Shown here one piece after another: positions 24,054-36,567 of a DNA stretch of 64,000 nt; position 1 is the first letter of the stretch, and each line of letters begins with the position of its first letter. Under the pieces are notes generated by a model that did not search any database, was not told the origin of the DNA, and was given only the letters and a program-made list of their open reading frames with translations. The stretch comes from Nigrospora sphaerica (taxonomy: Eukaryota; Ascomycota; Sordariomycetes; Amphisphaeriales; Apiosporaceae): contig JAGVVL010000018.1 in the NCBI GenBank assembly GCA_018287875.1, positions 2,906,501 to 2,970,500 on the forward strand, in the 5' to 3' direction. The translations under genes were made by a program, and so were the position numbers.

Positions 24054-27000
24054 GTCAAGCGTGCGTGGCCCGTGTTTAGCCAGCTTCTGCCAATTCTTGC
24101 GGGATAGGGACGACAACGGTTGGCGGACAAGACATCAGTGTGAAAGGGAAAAGCAATTTGATTCTGCAGACGAGCAATGCATACAGAACCCACGAGTTCA
24201 CATGGAGGACTGGCCAGCTTGGGAGTCGGCGGGACGGGACCGAATTACAGATGAAGAGATTCTTTTCTAGCTCAATGCTCTCCTATGCCGGGCTCACTTG
24301 CCGGCGACTTGTGGCACGGCTCGGGGTCCTGAGTGAATGTCCTGGCTCGGGCAAGGAATAGATTGAAGGCATCATTTCGCCGTCCTGTGCTATTGTGGTG
24401 CCATACACTAGTTGCGAAGACAAATGGGTATTGCCCCTGGATACTATCAGATAAACGGTGACGAACCCCATGGTATACGGAGCGGAACGCCGCGGATAGG
24501 TTGTGTCGGCATTCAGACCTAACTCCTGCGTATACATGCTCGGAAGCTTGCCTTGGCCCAAGTTGTCTCGTGAAGCCAGGCCGGCGTTAATCACCTTGGT
24601 CTCTCGCGATTCGAGTCGCGAGCTGACGCCGAGCCATAGAAGCCATCCTCGCGGCCCGTTTGCTCCCAGCCATCTCGGAAGCACTACAACAGCCGACTAC
24701 TACAACCCAGCCATGCTGACTCGCCCCATGTATAGTCATAACACCCGACAAGCGTTACACTAACTGGCGGCGGTGTCGTCGTATAGATCGGACGGTCGGT
24801 GTAAGCATCCTACAGTCCCGGAGTCATTCTCCCGCAGCAGACTTGGGATCGCGCGTTGTGGTCATCATCGACTCCTGCCAGCCCTGCCGCGCGGGTGAGA
24901 AGACGAGCATGGCAGTGGGTCCGGAGTATACGTTCGGTTATGGGCAATGCCCATCGCTGGGTAGATGATCCCTCAGGATGGGCCTCCAAATAGAACACAG
25001 CGCACCAAAAGTCCGCTGGCTGCCTACTTACTCACCAGCTGTCAAGGTGGCTAGTTTACAGGCATGGGAGCAGTTCAGCGTCCTGGTGACCCCTCAATTG
25101 CCACGAATACCGAGAGAGCAACGTTTGGTCCGGGCCCGATAGTTACGCAACTGTCCCGAGGCCGGGTGCTTATGGTATGTCACGATGAATCAATATCCAC
25201 AGGGTAGCCGAGCGGTTGGGACATGATTGTGTAAGCCAAAATGTCTGCCACATCCTCTGTTTTATTTGCAGCAACTACGAGGTACCAGAATAACGGCCAT
25301 CAATGTACAGTGCTGTAGTCACTAACCCCAACATTCCCAGTTCCTGAGAGGCCACCGGATGCGGCGGGCTTCTTCTACCTTTCCCTACCCCTCTCGCTTA
25401 AGCGATCACTCGCGATGACTGTCCAGAGACAAGTGCCCATCTCCATCATAATTAATGTACCAAGAGGCTCCCTTCGTCAAGGGCGTAACTTCGGGGAGTA
25501 AAGAGATTGCCACGCATCTCGGACGGGCCGGAGAAGCGGCATGGCAGCGAAGGCGCTTCATGTTCTGGTGACCAATCTACACTGTCAACATGAAGCTTGC
25601 TTGGCCGCATGACTCATGGAGAAGCCGAGATGGAGGTGGTATGGCCAGGCCGGGGCGTTATGCGGTCGTGTCTTTACTGCTGCTGGTCGGGCCTGTGCCT
25701 TTTGGTTCCCAAGCCTCGGCATCGCGGTGCCATCAACAGGGAACGCCGATGTTGGATTGCGTTGTCCCTCCCCCCCTTTCGAGAGAGTGGGTGTGACGGA
25801 TACGTGTAGGTCGGTCGGTGCCTTTCACAATCACTCACTTGGCTTCTGTGCAATGACACAAGGTGCGATGACACACGGCACCCGCGATGGATGTCCTAAG
25901 TGCCACGACTGAGCCACCTCGGCGCTGGACCCTCGGCGTCTGGCCCCAGGCATTACTGCGTATCGCGTAGTCATAGATACTCCGTACGGCACGGCCGAAT
26001 CTCGCCGCCATCGGCGTATGACACATGGACCGGCGTACTCGAGTAGCTCAGCAGAGAAGCCGGTGGAATGCCCGAGATCCGCGCCAGGGAAACAGCATCG
26101 TGATCTTTCAGCCGTCAGCTGAGAAATGCCGGATCGGTGGTTCACGTAGGTTTACCAGGCTGGTAGCTGAAGTGCAGTAGCAGTACGAGCAACGCCCCTC
26201 GCCCCTCTTGCTGTCTCGTGACAAAGCAGACGGCCGAGTCGTAAGGTGATTCACGGCTCGCCAACCTCGCGGCTTACCGAGGGCGAGAAGGGCCGGCATT
26301 ACAGGCTGAATGACAGCAGCGCCTGTCCATGTCGTTCGTTGTTGGCTATTCCGTCATCCAATGCTCGGACGGGGAAGGGGGAGGTTTCTCGTATGCAAGG
26401 CTACCGCTTCTGCCTCGCGAAACCCAGTCAGCTTCCTTCGGGTGTGTAGTAAGCAGCTTCGGCCAAGCCAGCCATGCCATCTGATGTCTCGTTCCCCGTC
26501 TTACCAACAAGCGCGCGTGCTCTTGGTCGCCCAGAGAGATCCACACGGTCAGTCAGCCGCCGGGGCCAAGAGGGTGAATATTGGTTGCTGGGCTGGTTGG
26601 ATGGTGGTTCAGTTAGTCAGTACCGCTACGGAGTGCCATCGTCGTTCCCTCGTTTGCCCTCCCCTCCCCCTGGGTGTTTTTATTTTTTTCAGCTTGGGAG
26701 GGCCCCGCGGAAAACGCCACCGCTCCCTCTCATTTGTGACGAGCGCCCGGCTCACCCTCCACGGCAATCCCATCGCGGCCTAGCCAGCCCGTAAGCACAC
26801 CAGCGGCCTGCGAAAAGAGAGATCCCGTTCAACCCCCCTCCCCCAACATCGTTTTCGGCCCGTGGGAGGGGACGAATCCACGCAGCGCGCCCATAGCATA
26901 TGCAAAGAGCTATTGTTCCATGCATGCCGAGCCCAGTCTCTTGCCCCCCTCTTCCCCTTATGGGTAGGATCATGCCGCCCCCCTTCTTGCGACGATGACC

Positions 27001-30000
27001 GCCCGTTGGTATTGTTGCTGCCTGGCCAGCCTGCCCCCCGATACACCAAAGGCCGGAAGCCAGACACCGGTCCGCATGGTGGACTTTTGCCCTCCCACCC
27101 CTCTCGAGCTCTCTCGCCATATCGGCCCAAAAGCCCTGCTCTAGCCCCGAAACACAACAATAGCCTCGGGGGGCATTTCCAGAGCCTTTCTGGAAAGAAA
27201 ACGCAACAAAAAGCGCCCGCCCCAGGATCGCCCGGATGACGCGGTGAAGTGTGGGGCTCGGGGCCCTGCGGCGACCGGTTCGCCGTGCTTTGCTCGACCT
27301 CCATGTGCCTACGGGCCAAAAAGAGCAAGAAAGCCTTAGGTACCGCCGCTCGATCATCGATGGGCATGGCTTGGAGGTTAAGAGGGGCTGGCGCGGGGGG
27401 GAGCAGCCCCCTTCCGCGGGTATGCGCTATATTTCCCCGAGGAAAGGGAGAGATCCCGGAAGGGGATGCTTCGTTCCTGCTCCCAAAAGCGCACGTATGT
27501 ACTAAGTCCTCCCCCCCAAGTGAGGACGTTGCCGCAAGTACTTTGAACTGGACGGTAGGCAGGCCAAATGGTAGAGGAATACACGCCCGAGGGTCCCTCA
27601 CTTTGGCTGCGTAGTTCGTACTCAGTAATGCACGTTGGCCCTCGAGAAAGACGACGCGGTTGGCCCGTTGTCGTGTGCTGCGTTACCGCATGTGCAGGGC
27701 CACGATCCAGCTGGCTACAGGGCCCCTGTCTGCCTGCCTGCCTCTGCCCGTCTTATCTCCCTAAGAAAGGGGGGGGAGGGGTTCATGATCTTCGGCGTCG
27801 TCCCGCGCAACACACGCGCGCGTCAGAAAAGTCGTGATGGGCCGCCGCCGCTACTCAGCCGAGGGGACGAAAGTATGTATAGTTCCACCACATAGGCGCC
27901 GACAAGCGACCTGACGGCGCCCCGTGGCGCTTGTTGGTTCTACGGTATATTGCCTTCTGGGTAGAGAGGGGTTCTTAGAGAGCCTTACGCCCGCAGCCCG
28001 GTTGGTATTGGCGGTATCCCGGTATGTACACAAGGCATCCAAGCACACACGCATCTCGTTCTTTTGCGTCTGCCGCAGGTTCCGGTAAGCCAACGATCTT
28101 AGGTACTCAGTATGACCGGCCTGCTAGCATCTAGTCGTGCTCACCAATCACGCTTTGCCATTCAAACTGGTCCCTGCCGGTACCTTGGTTTTGCGGTGTG
28201 GAGAAGTTGACACAGTGGAAAGGTTCAAGTTTCCCAGTGCTGGAAACAGAACCGGGTCTGCGACCCCCATCTCGAGCCAAGCTTCCAGGAAGCATCCCCA
28301 GAGCCTCGCTGAGGATGGGGTCAAACTACCCTACAGGGTGAACCGGGTTTACAGTTCGGGGCTGGCAGGTCTATTGATAGCTAGGTGCGTGGCATACTGG
28401 AGGTTTGCACAAACATCTCACTAGCGACGACGGCGCAAGATGGCAGTGCTGACCCTGTACGACAAAGGGTCCTTCTCTCCGCCGGCCCCGGAGGAAGAGG
28501 CGCGGCTACTTTCCCCTCCTGGGTCGCTCCGACGGGGCAGCGGCCACGGCGAAGGCGAAAGACACGGGGGGGCAAAGCTGCCGGCCAGCACAGCAACGAC
28601 CACCGCCGCGGTGAGGGGGTTTCTCAGCTGCTGTGTAAGTAGTATACGCAGAGAGAGCCCAGAAGCAGCAGATCTGGGGGCCGCCGAGTTTCGCATGTCT
28701 TACAAAGCCCGTCGGGCGACTACTACCTACCTATCGCAAGGACGGCCCAGCTCGCTCGCAGCCAAGAAGAAAAAAGCATGTCTCGGACTGGCCATTTGCT
28801 GGGCTATGCCCGGCGGGGGGCGTGCGTGGCCGTGATCTCCGCTAGGCCTGGCTGTGACTGGCAGTGCTGGGTTTGGTCAGCATGACTACCGGCAGTCCGG
28901 CTGCCTCATTGGCCGGGGGCCCAAGTCTGAGGCGTCTTGGCACCAGTTTCTGGAACTAGCTCGTAGGCGCTGTGCCGGCCAGGGCGACGATTTGCCGTCG
29001 TTGAGGACGTCGGGAAGGGGTGGGATGGGCCAGGACAAGGTAACACGCGCGGTTCTCCTTGAATGGGACGAGCAAGAACGGGAAAAGGATCTTCAAGTTC
29101 TCTGCCACCCTCGCTGATCTGGGAATCCATCTGTGCCCGGTCCGGAGAGGGGAAGGGGGAAAACAAAAACCCCCTACCGTGGCAATGCGGCCGGGCGGCC
29201 AAAGCCGAAGTGAGTTTACGGGGAAAACCGGAGGGCGCTCGCGTCCCGACGTGCCTCAGCAGTTGGCTGATGACTGAGCATCCGTCGTATGCTTTGACGT
29301 GCGACTTCTTTGTTGGGTGGCGGCGATTCGCTCGTCTGGGACATGGGAGCACGGGAACGGATGAGTGGAAAACGGACGGCTTGAAGCATCGGCTCAGCTA
29401 TCGGGAGGTTTGGCCAGGTGTCGTGATGGGTCATAGTCCCCCCAGAGTGCCATGACGTCTCCCGGCCGCTGTTGTTCGACGTCCTCGGCGGACGGGGATA
29501 TGCCGCCCGGTGTATATCATCATGCCACGATGGTGCCAACAAAACCCGGATCTGTCCTACTCGCCACGGGGTTCGCAGACAGTCACTCTGTCATCGTCAC
29601 CTGGCATTGCCAGCCCGCCCTTCGGGCCGTCCGTGGCGCGTGGTCCTTCGACGGGCGGGAGCAGGGCAGACCCATCGTGGCCCGTTTGGCCCCGTTGGCC
29701 TCGTTTGTCTGGGCGATGGGCTCTCGCTCGTCCCCTGGGGCCGCGCTCAACACGGAAAGCGAGGCGTTCTCGGCATCTCACGACCGATCCCGCCCATCGT
29801 CACGTTCGCGGGGAGCGCGCAAAAGCATCCATGCCTAATCGGACCACCCTTCTCACCCCCCCGCCAGCAAGGCTGGATGGGCACGAGGTTGAGTCATCGT
29901 CGTGGTCGTACGTACCGGTAGAACGTGAAGTTGGGCTGTAGATCGCCAGGTGTTCACGCTCATTGGTCGCCGAAATACCGCATGGAGAGCTAAAACCGAG

Positions 30001-33000
30001 GAGGCATGGCACATTTCCTCCCCCCCTGCTCGCCTGCCATAGGCATACGGCCCCCTCTCTACACGTGTTTTGTGGGAGCCCTCTGTGGTAGATCCCCATA
30101 GTCGGGTATGTTGTACAGGCGGTGACAGCATCGACCCCCGCTCTGGCCAGCTGGGAACGAGGCTGGACAGGCTGGACAAGCTGGAATACGATATACTTCC
30201 TCGCGGGGCGGACGTCCACTTCCAGACCGTGACATAGCTGGCCGTGTAAAGCACGGCCGGGGGGGCCAAACAGCAAGACGGGGCGGTCTATTGTGCTCGT
30301 GGATGTTTTACTAACCCCGCCGGCGTACAGGTGGTAGTATCGTGCTGTCTTCGGCGTGGCGGGAGATGGCCATCCGGTATGCAACGGGTGTCTGTCTTTG
30401 TGCGGCCAAAGGTGCCTCTCCTTCTCTTTGGGCATCCCTATCTGCGGTGGGACCCCTCAGCCGATGCAATGCAGCAGCCGGAAACTTGAGACCAAACCAG
30501 TTCACCTCCTCCTGCAGACAGCATATGTATACCACTACCTATACCATGGCTCCTGCATACAGAGAGGGGGGTTGAAGTGCCCGCGCTTGGCTTCACGCAG
30601 CCATGTCTACGACGTCCCGAGCCTCGAAGCGTTGTCGACTACCACATACACTGCACATCTTGGCGAGGGCGCAAGCGACCTACATGGGGAATAGCGAATG
30701 GGGTTGTGCAAGCCATGGTGGATGGCAGCATGGGTGCGCCGGAGGAGCCTTGTACAGGATGCACACAAGCGGGGGAACGGCCTTGCCAACCGCCCGCCTC
30801 CAACTTTCCAACTACGGGGCATGGGCTCCCAAGAAGGGCAAACCATCCTCGCGTGCTCGAGTGGGTGGCCAGCCATTCGTGGTCCGCACGGTGGGCCTCG
30901 TCGCGTTGCGAGCCCGAGACGGGTGTGCCAAACTGCCCGTGGAAAAGGCCGGGACAGCCCAACGATGTTGGCGGTGTTATACCTGTGTCCGCTGGGTCCC
31001 GTTGGGTGCTGGACTGTCTGCCCGCCTCCGGGTCTCCCTGGTGAGATAAGGGAGGCGGTATGAAGGTAGGGAGGAAATCGGTTCGGGTAAGCAGGTGGAA
31101 AAGGGCAATTAGAGACCCGTGTCTATAGTACACAGTATAGGCGGCCGGTAACCCCTCCAACCCCGTACGAGATACTGGGGACTTTACATCCATGGACTGC
31201 CGAGGCGACTCTATTGATGACCCGTAACGGGGGATTATAACACTCCATCGCCATTACCTCCAGCAGCCGCCTCATTCGCTGGTTTGGCGAGTACGGCCGC
31301 CTCGAGGCGCCCGAATGCCGAACGCAGAGGGGGCTTGGGGCTTTCCGCCCAAGATTGCGCACTACGGCGACCGCGTGAGCCGGTACGTGCAGGTCGGGTA
31401 CCGCAAGACGACAGGTCTATCAGAAGGCTGTGGCGAATGAGAGGGGAACAGCCACCATGCACGGCGACTTCGTGGACGGAACTTGTGCTGCCCGCGTGCG
31501 CACACCCCCCCCCTTACCCACGGGAAGGGGGAAAACCTGAGACGATGCCTATCGCGAGGGTGGACCTCGAGTAATGACGGCTATCAGCCGAGCTGGGCGG
31601 ATTTCCATTGCCCATACTCCGTACCGCGATCTGGCAGCCTCGGGCAACATCTGACTTCAGAAGAGTTGAGTTACGCAGGCTCTCCATATGCTTATGGCGG
31701 ACCAGCGCCGGCGTCGAGTCGTCTCGTCATCCAGCAATAATCAGCCATGCATATCCGCCGCCACCTTCTCCCCTGGAGATCGAGGGCGGCGAGGCGGCGA
31801 GGCGGTGCGGCGGACGGAGTACCGCCATCCATGTACCCAACCTACCTCGCCTACTACACACATACTCTTCCTCAGATGCCCATTTTGCACGCCTACGTAG
31901 CAATTCCGCAGGAGGCGTCCCGGACGGCCGGTGTTTGCAGCAGAATCGAAAGCGCTGCGGTTTGCGAGGCTAAAAGTTGAGACGCCTTGCTCCTAGACGT
32001 GTCAAGGGGCGTCCTTTCCGTCCCTCACGACATGCGGGTGGTATGATCGCCCCCTTCAACGTATCATATTCATTTTTAGCTCTCGCAACGCCGGCACCCA
32101 AGCTGCGAAGACCTGACCATGGATGTTTTCATTCCGAGAAGGGAACCACGGTCGACGTTCGGTGGACTACGACTACATGCACACCACATGGATATTGGCA
32201 AGCCGGGATATGAGTGAGTGACGACGTTGCTGGCCACCTCTACATCCGCAATGCCGGCCACAGACCCGGTCCCGCCTATTCTAGCGGGCGCTGCGAATGC
32301 TGTTTTCGTACAGCCACTGCCGGCAGACCCTCATGGGCGAGTCGGCTCTTATTATAGATTTAAGATGGGGTGTCATTTGGGGCAATCCACCGACTGGTAA
32401 AGCCAGGCGAGTCCAAGCTTGCAGCGGCCACGGAGGCGACGCCGCTAGAAAATGGTCACCTGTCTTGCTATCACCATGTCCGTAGGAGCGGCCCATGACT
32501 TGGTATACTCGTACGTGAGTCCGGGCCGACGAACTTTCCGTCGAGCGGGGCGGGGGAAGGCGACGTTGAGGCGCCATGGTACTACACGCCCGCGCGAAAC
32601 ACTCGATTGTTCGTACGGGTTCTCTATAGACTTGTCCAGGGCGGGCGTGGCGAGTAGGGACAAGGGGGGAGCACACCAAGTCACGGATAAGTGCAGGCAG
32701 AGAAGCTGAATGAGCGCTTCGGCCCTCTCACGACAGCAATAGGAAACCCAGTCTAGGCCCCGAGGTGGCGAGGCAAAGTCGCAGCGATGCATGCTTTGAT
32801 GATCCAAATACGAAGTCATAATCGAACATGGGCCGACCGGCCGACCTCGACAGCCCCCCAGTCTGTATCGGGCAATACGAAGGCGTGGTCGGGTCTTGGC
32901 GGACGGCTTGCAACACCAGACTGGGAGAAGCGCGCAGCAGCAGCAGCAGAAGAAGAGAACGAGCAAGCAAGCAAGCCAACAACGTCGAGACCCATCGAGA

Positions 33001-33104
33001 TTTGCCATGGCCGGACCCCAAAATGTGCCATTATGGAAGGGCTGACGAATATGTCGGGGGGCGAGCGACACACACACACACACACACGGGGAACACACAC
33101 AGGG

Positions 33105-33144
<40 letters not shown>

Positions 33145-34299
33145 CAACCGGGGGGACGTCGTCTCAGGCGACACACAGGCGGATGCAGCTCCAATGGGTT
33201 GAGGTTGTTGGACAGGAAACCAACTAATGACGGGAACGCGTGTGTGTGTCTGGCCCGAGGCAGGTCGGTCTTCCCCCAGCAGCGCACACGAAATGTCTCG
33301 TTCATCAAAAGAATGGACGGACCAAGGCCGTGAGAGAGGCTTCTTGGCATGGCAACCGCAAGCGCAACGCGCAGAGGGCGAGGGACATTGGATGGACTGG
33401 AACCCCCCCCGCTTTCCTATCGTCGGCGGAGACGCGGACTCGCGCCCTCTCCCCCTCTCCCCACCCGTGATGGACAACGACGACACGACAGGCAATTTCG
33501 CACGCGGGCGGGCTTCCCGTACTCTCGGCGCTGGCTTGGGCTACTGTCCTGCTTATACTGCTGTTGCCGGCCAGCAGCCGACGCCCGGTCCATCTCACGA
33601 TGACTCTTCCTGCCAGCGCGCCAGGCAAAGTTGCGCCTGTGGTCGCATTGGTAGGCTGCGCTCATCCGCATGCAGCAGAGGCTAAACCGCATACGCAGGC
33701 GCTAGCCGGGGTGTTAGAACGATGGCGCGGTGGGCCTTTTGTCGGCCATCCTTGGTCAGATTGCTTTTACATGACACAGTCGTCGGGCTGCGCAGGCCAG
33801 CGAGTCCTGTACAGCCAACCAGGCAGACCCTTTTGCATTTGGAGGAGGGGGGTACCGCGATGCCGTCGTCTGCCCTCTCACTATCCCCAGCCCCCGTCGC
33901 GTCACCATAGCTGCGCTGCCCCTCCACCAGTTTGGGCAGGCCTCACAGGCCTCGCAGGCTCTCTGGGGGTCACGAGCCAATCGAGGGCCGTGGCCCTTCG
34001 GCTTGGAGAGAGGGCCCGGCCGCTGTGAACACCCCCCCCCCTCTCTCTCTTTCACCGTCGGCAGCCGATTGATGCGCTGAGGTCGCTTCTCTGCCCTTCG
34101 GGCTCGCTCTTACGAATACACGACGTGGTTGGACGGGCAGCATGTACAGGCCCCCCGGGCTGGTACAATCCCCGTCGCTACCGCCACCCCTCCCCACACG
34201 CTTGGGAACCCCGACCGCTCCGGCCTATGAGCAGGTGGCCTGAGGCTGTTGACCAATTCCCATCTCCGCGCGGCTGGTCTTTCGCATCGCAGCAATCGT
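24054..34299. other. Gene-poor interval, about 10 kb
   Basis: No frame here shows credible coding character. The longest ones (for example 26780-27601 minus, 273 codons) translate to low-complexity sequence, and both strands are equally open. GC content is moderate to high, so the region does not look like an AT-rich RIP-inactivated transposon block. Around 26640-27800 there are many short runs of 5-9 G or C on either strand. A dinucleotide AC tract lies at 33068-33140. No transposase, reverse transcriptase, tRNA or rRNA was recognised. It may be regulatory DNA of the cyclin gene, or hold unannotated non-coding transcripts. Confidence 0.55.
33068..33140. repeat. Interrupted (AC)n microsatellite
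   Basis: An alternating AC tract of about 10 units is interrupted twice by short GGGGA/GGGA segments and then continues for about 15 further units. Such alternating purine-pyrimidine DNA can adopt left-handed form and is length-polymorphic. It lies in non-coding DNA. Confidence 0.95.
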
Positions 34300-34583
34300 A
34301 TCGAATCCCCCATCCGGCTGTTGTGAGTGTACGTACTTCTGTATGTACTCTGTGAGGTACAGTCCTCGAGTAGCCATCGTCGCGGTAGTCCCTGTTCCCA
34401 CGCAGCTTCTCCGTACTCAGTGTCGCTTGTTCAAAACCTGTCCGTACCCCCCAGAAGCGTCTCTCAGCCGTGCACCCCCGTCCCTCTTCCCTCTATCGAT
34501 CCTCCAAAAAAAAGAAGCCGCCGCAATGTACGATATCATCGTCTAAAGAGTACCACGGCGACTTTTCGAAAGTCTGCTTGAGT

Positions 34584-34630
34584 GCGACGACGACGACGAC
34601 GACGACGACGACGCCGACGACGCCGCCGCC
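34584..34630. repeat. (GAC)n trinucleotide repeat
   Basis: About nine GAC units continue into GCC/GAC mixed units. The tract lies in the pyrimidine-rich leader/promoter of the cyclin gene, outside any coding exon that I support. Confidence 0.9.
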
Positions 34631-35399
34631 CATTGCACATCTTTAGTCCCCTTCCAGCACACGAAGACCCTCTCCCCTCAGCTCGACTCTCCTTCCTTTC
34701 CGTCCCTCTAGCCATTCCGTCCGGCCTGGACCGCAGCCCGTATTTGTGCGTCCCCAGCGTTGTACCGAGTGTGTGCGCGTGTGTCTTCTCTTGGTACGCC
34801 GGTGGCATTCACTTGCACTCTCGCGACAAAAGACGCCTCACGCAGATTCGCCCCTCCCCGGACGAGTCACCCGTCAACCGACCAACGTTCCAGCAGGGTT
34901 CTCTTGGACCTCGTAGCAGCCTTCGACATCGACCCCCTTGTGCCGTTGGCCGTGTTACTCAGAAAAAAGGACTTGGCCGTTCCCGTCGGCAGCACCGGTT
35001 TCTGTTGCTCGCTGTTTCCTGCTGCTTGCAGTTTTCTTACCTAAACTTCTAATCCACCACCACGTATATCCCCGGTATTCACTCGCCGTATCACTCATTG
35101 TTGCTTGTTCATTCATTCCTTGCCCGTCCCTTCAACGCAATCCTGTCCTCACTTGCCACGCCCCGTGGCCAACTTGGACGGTCCGTTCTCAGGCTTCCAC
35201 GCGCGCCTTGTCACGCTCTGCTCAGCGTCGTCCAGCTGGGAGAAGAAAAAAAAGGTACAGTCATTCCGTCATTCAGTCATTGTTTCTACGTTTTCCTCGC
35301 CTCGCGGTTTTGCCATCTGGTAGGCACGCGGCCCCACCCCCTTTGAACTCCCAACCAACCCGCGACCTCCACCCTTTTTCGCCTCTCTTTTCCCGAGGT

Positions 35400-35416
35400 C
35401 CCCCCCCCCCCCCCCC
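35400..35416. repeat. C17 homopolymer
   Basis: Seventeen consecutive C within the probable cyclin leader. Its length may be uncertain in the assembly. Confidence 0.9.
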
Positions 35417-36567
35417 ACAAGCGGCCAATCTGGCACCTGGCATGGGATCTCTTGTCTCGTCGTGGTCATCAGCATGGTCACCCCCCTAGAAGCCAAGAGC
35501 CCAGCCGGGCAGCCCAGCCCAGCCCAGCCTAAAAGCCCATTCATTCACACTGGCGTTGTGCCCTCCTGCCTGTCCTGCCTGGTCGCGCCCCCCTTCCCAC
35601 CCCATGGACCCCGGCTGTTTTAGGCGGCTCCATCCACTGCGCGCCTTCGCCACCTAACTGAAGAGTCATCGAAACAGGTACCTGTTCTTTCAGATTAGGC
35701 CTCCCTCAGCTGTGCCACAGCCGCTCCCGGTGCGCACACGCTCACACCACCCTGTCTGCCTGTTCGCCTTCCTCCGGCCCTTTGGTAGTCAGCTCTTTCA
35801 CGCGACGACTCATCGTCCGACTACGCTCCATCTAATTCGCCATCCCACCCCAGCTGTTGCCTCCCGTCGAGTACTCCTGCTATAAGGGTCCTCCGGTCTC
35901 GCCATCATCACCCACCCACTCAACGCGACTGCTATCCATGTCCTTTTAGGTCGTTCACTGGTTGCAGCTTCCGTATCGTACCTTGCATAATCTCATTTGG
36001 ACACGCCTGCACACGCTACTGTCCCTCCGATCGCGCCGCCGCTACTTCGGAGGCTCGCCCGGAACCAACAGCAAGTCAACACCGACGGGGCCCTCCGGTA
36101 CCACCAACTTCCCCAGCCCCGACGACACTTTCCCCGGACTCACTCGACCCGGTGATCACGTCAGGTTGGTAGAAGCCTGCAGCCAGACGCGCTCGATGCA
36201 TATCTAGCCGCCCTTCTGCCTCCTTGTCCCACTACCTCTCCCCTCCTATGATTCTATAATCGCAACCCCGACATTGCAACATGATTCTTGCGGAAACCAT
36301 CTACTCAACTCCAGTCGCCCGTCTTGCTCTGTCCTCCGGTCTGATCGTTCGTGAAAACTCGGCTGCCGACATCTAAGTCTGCATCCAGTTCCTGCTCTCT
36401 CGATTTTCCGCGGTTTCCTCGACAGCCTCGTGTCTGCCGCCGGGAAACTTCTGTCGATAGCACTTCACGACTCGTTTCAACTACACGGTTAACCGGTTGA
36501 CTCTGCAATCCGACGGCGACTGGAGGTATATTTTTGTGGAATCTTTCTGCAGACGTACCATTTCAAG

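Larger units (their letters stand above)
34300..36567 (+). promoter_or_regulatory. Pyrimidine-rich promoter and probable long leader of the cyclin gene
   Basis: The plus strand is strongly C/T-biased throughout, unlike the preceding 10 kb. This is typical of fungal promoters and 5' untranslated regions and suggests a long leader running into the cyclin start at 36568. Several short ATG-led frames would act as upstream ORFs if transcription starts early. A CTGCAG at 36548-36553, 15 bases before the start codon, could be a leader-intron acceptor. The exact transcription start cannot be seen. Confidence 0.45.

Noticed and set aside
26780..27601. 273-codon open frame on minus in the gene-poor interval
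   Set aside because: The translation is low complexity without a domain, and overlapping frames on both strands are similarly long. It spans many G/C runs that keep frames open by composition.
28440..28835. 131-codon plus frame with an ATG in good context and a GTAAGT donor at about 28635
   Set aside because: No branch site or acceptor leading to a convincing second exon was found, and the sequence has no recognisable similarity.
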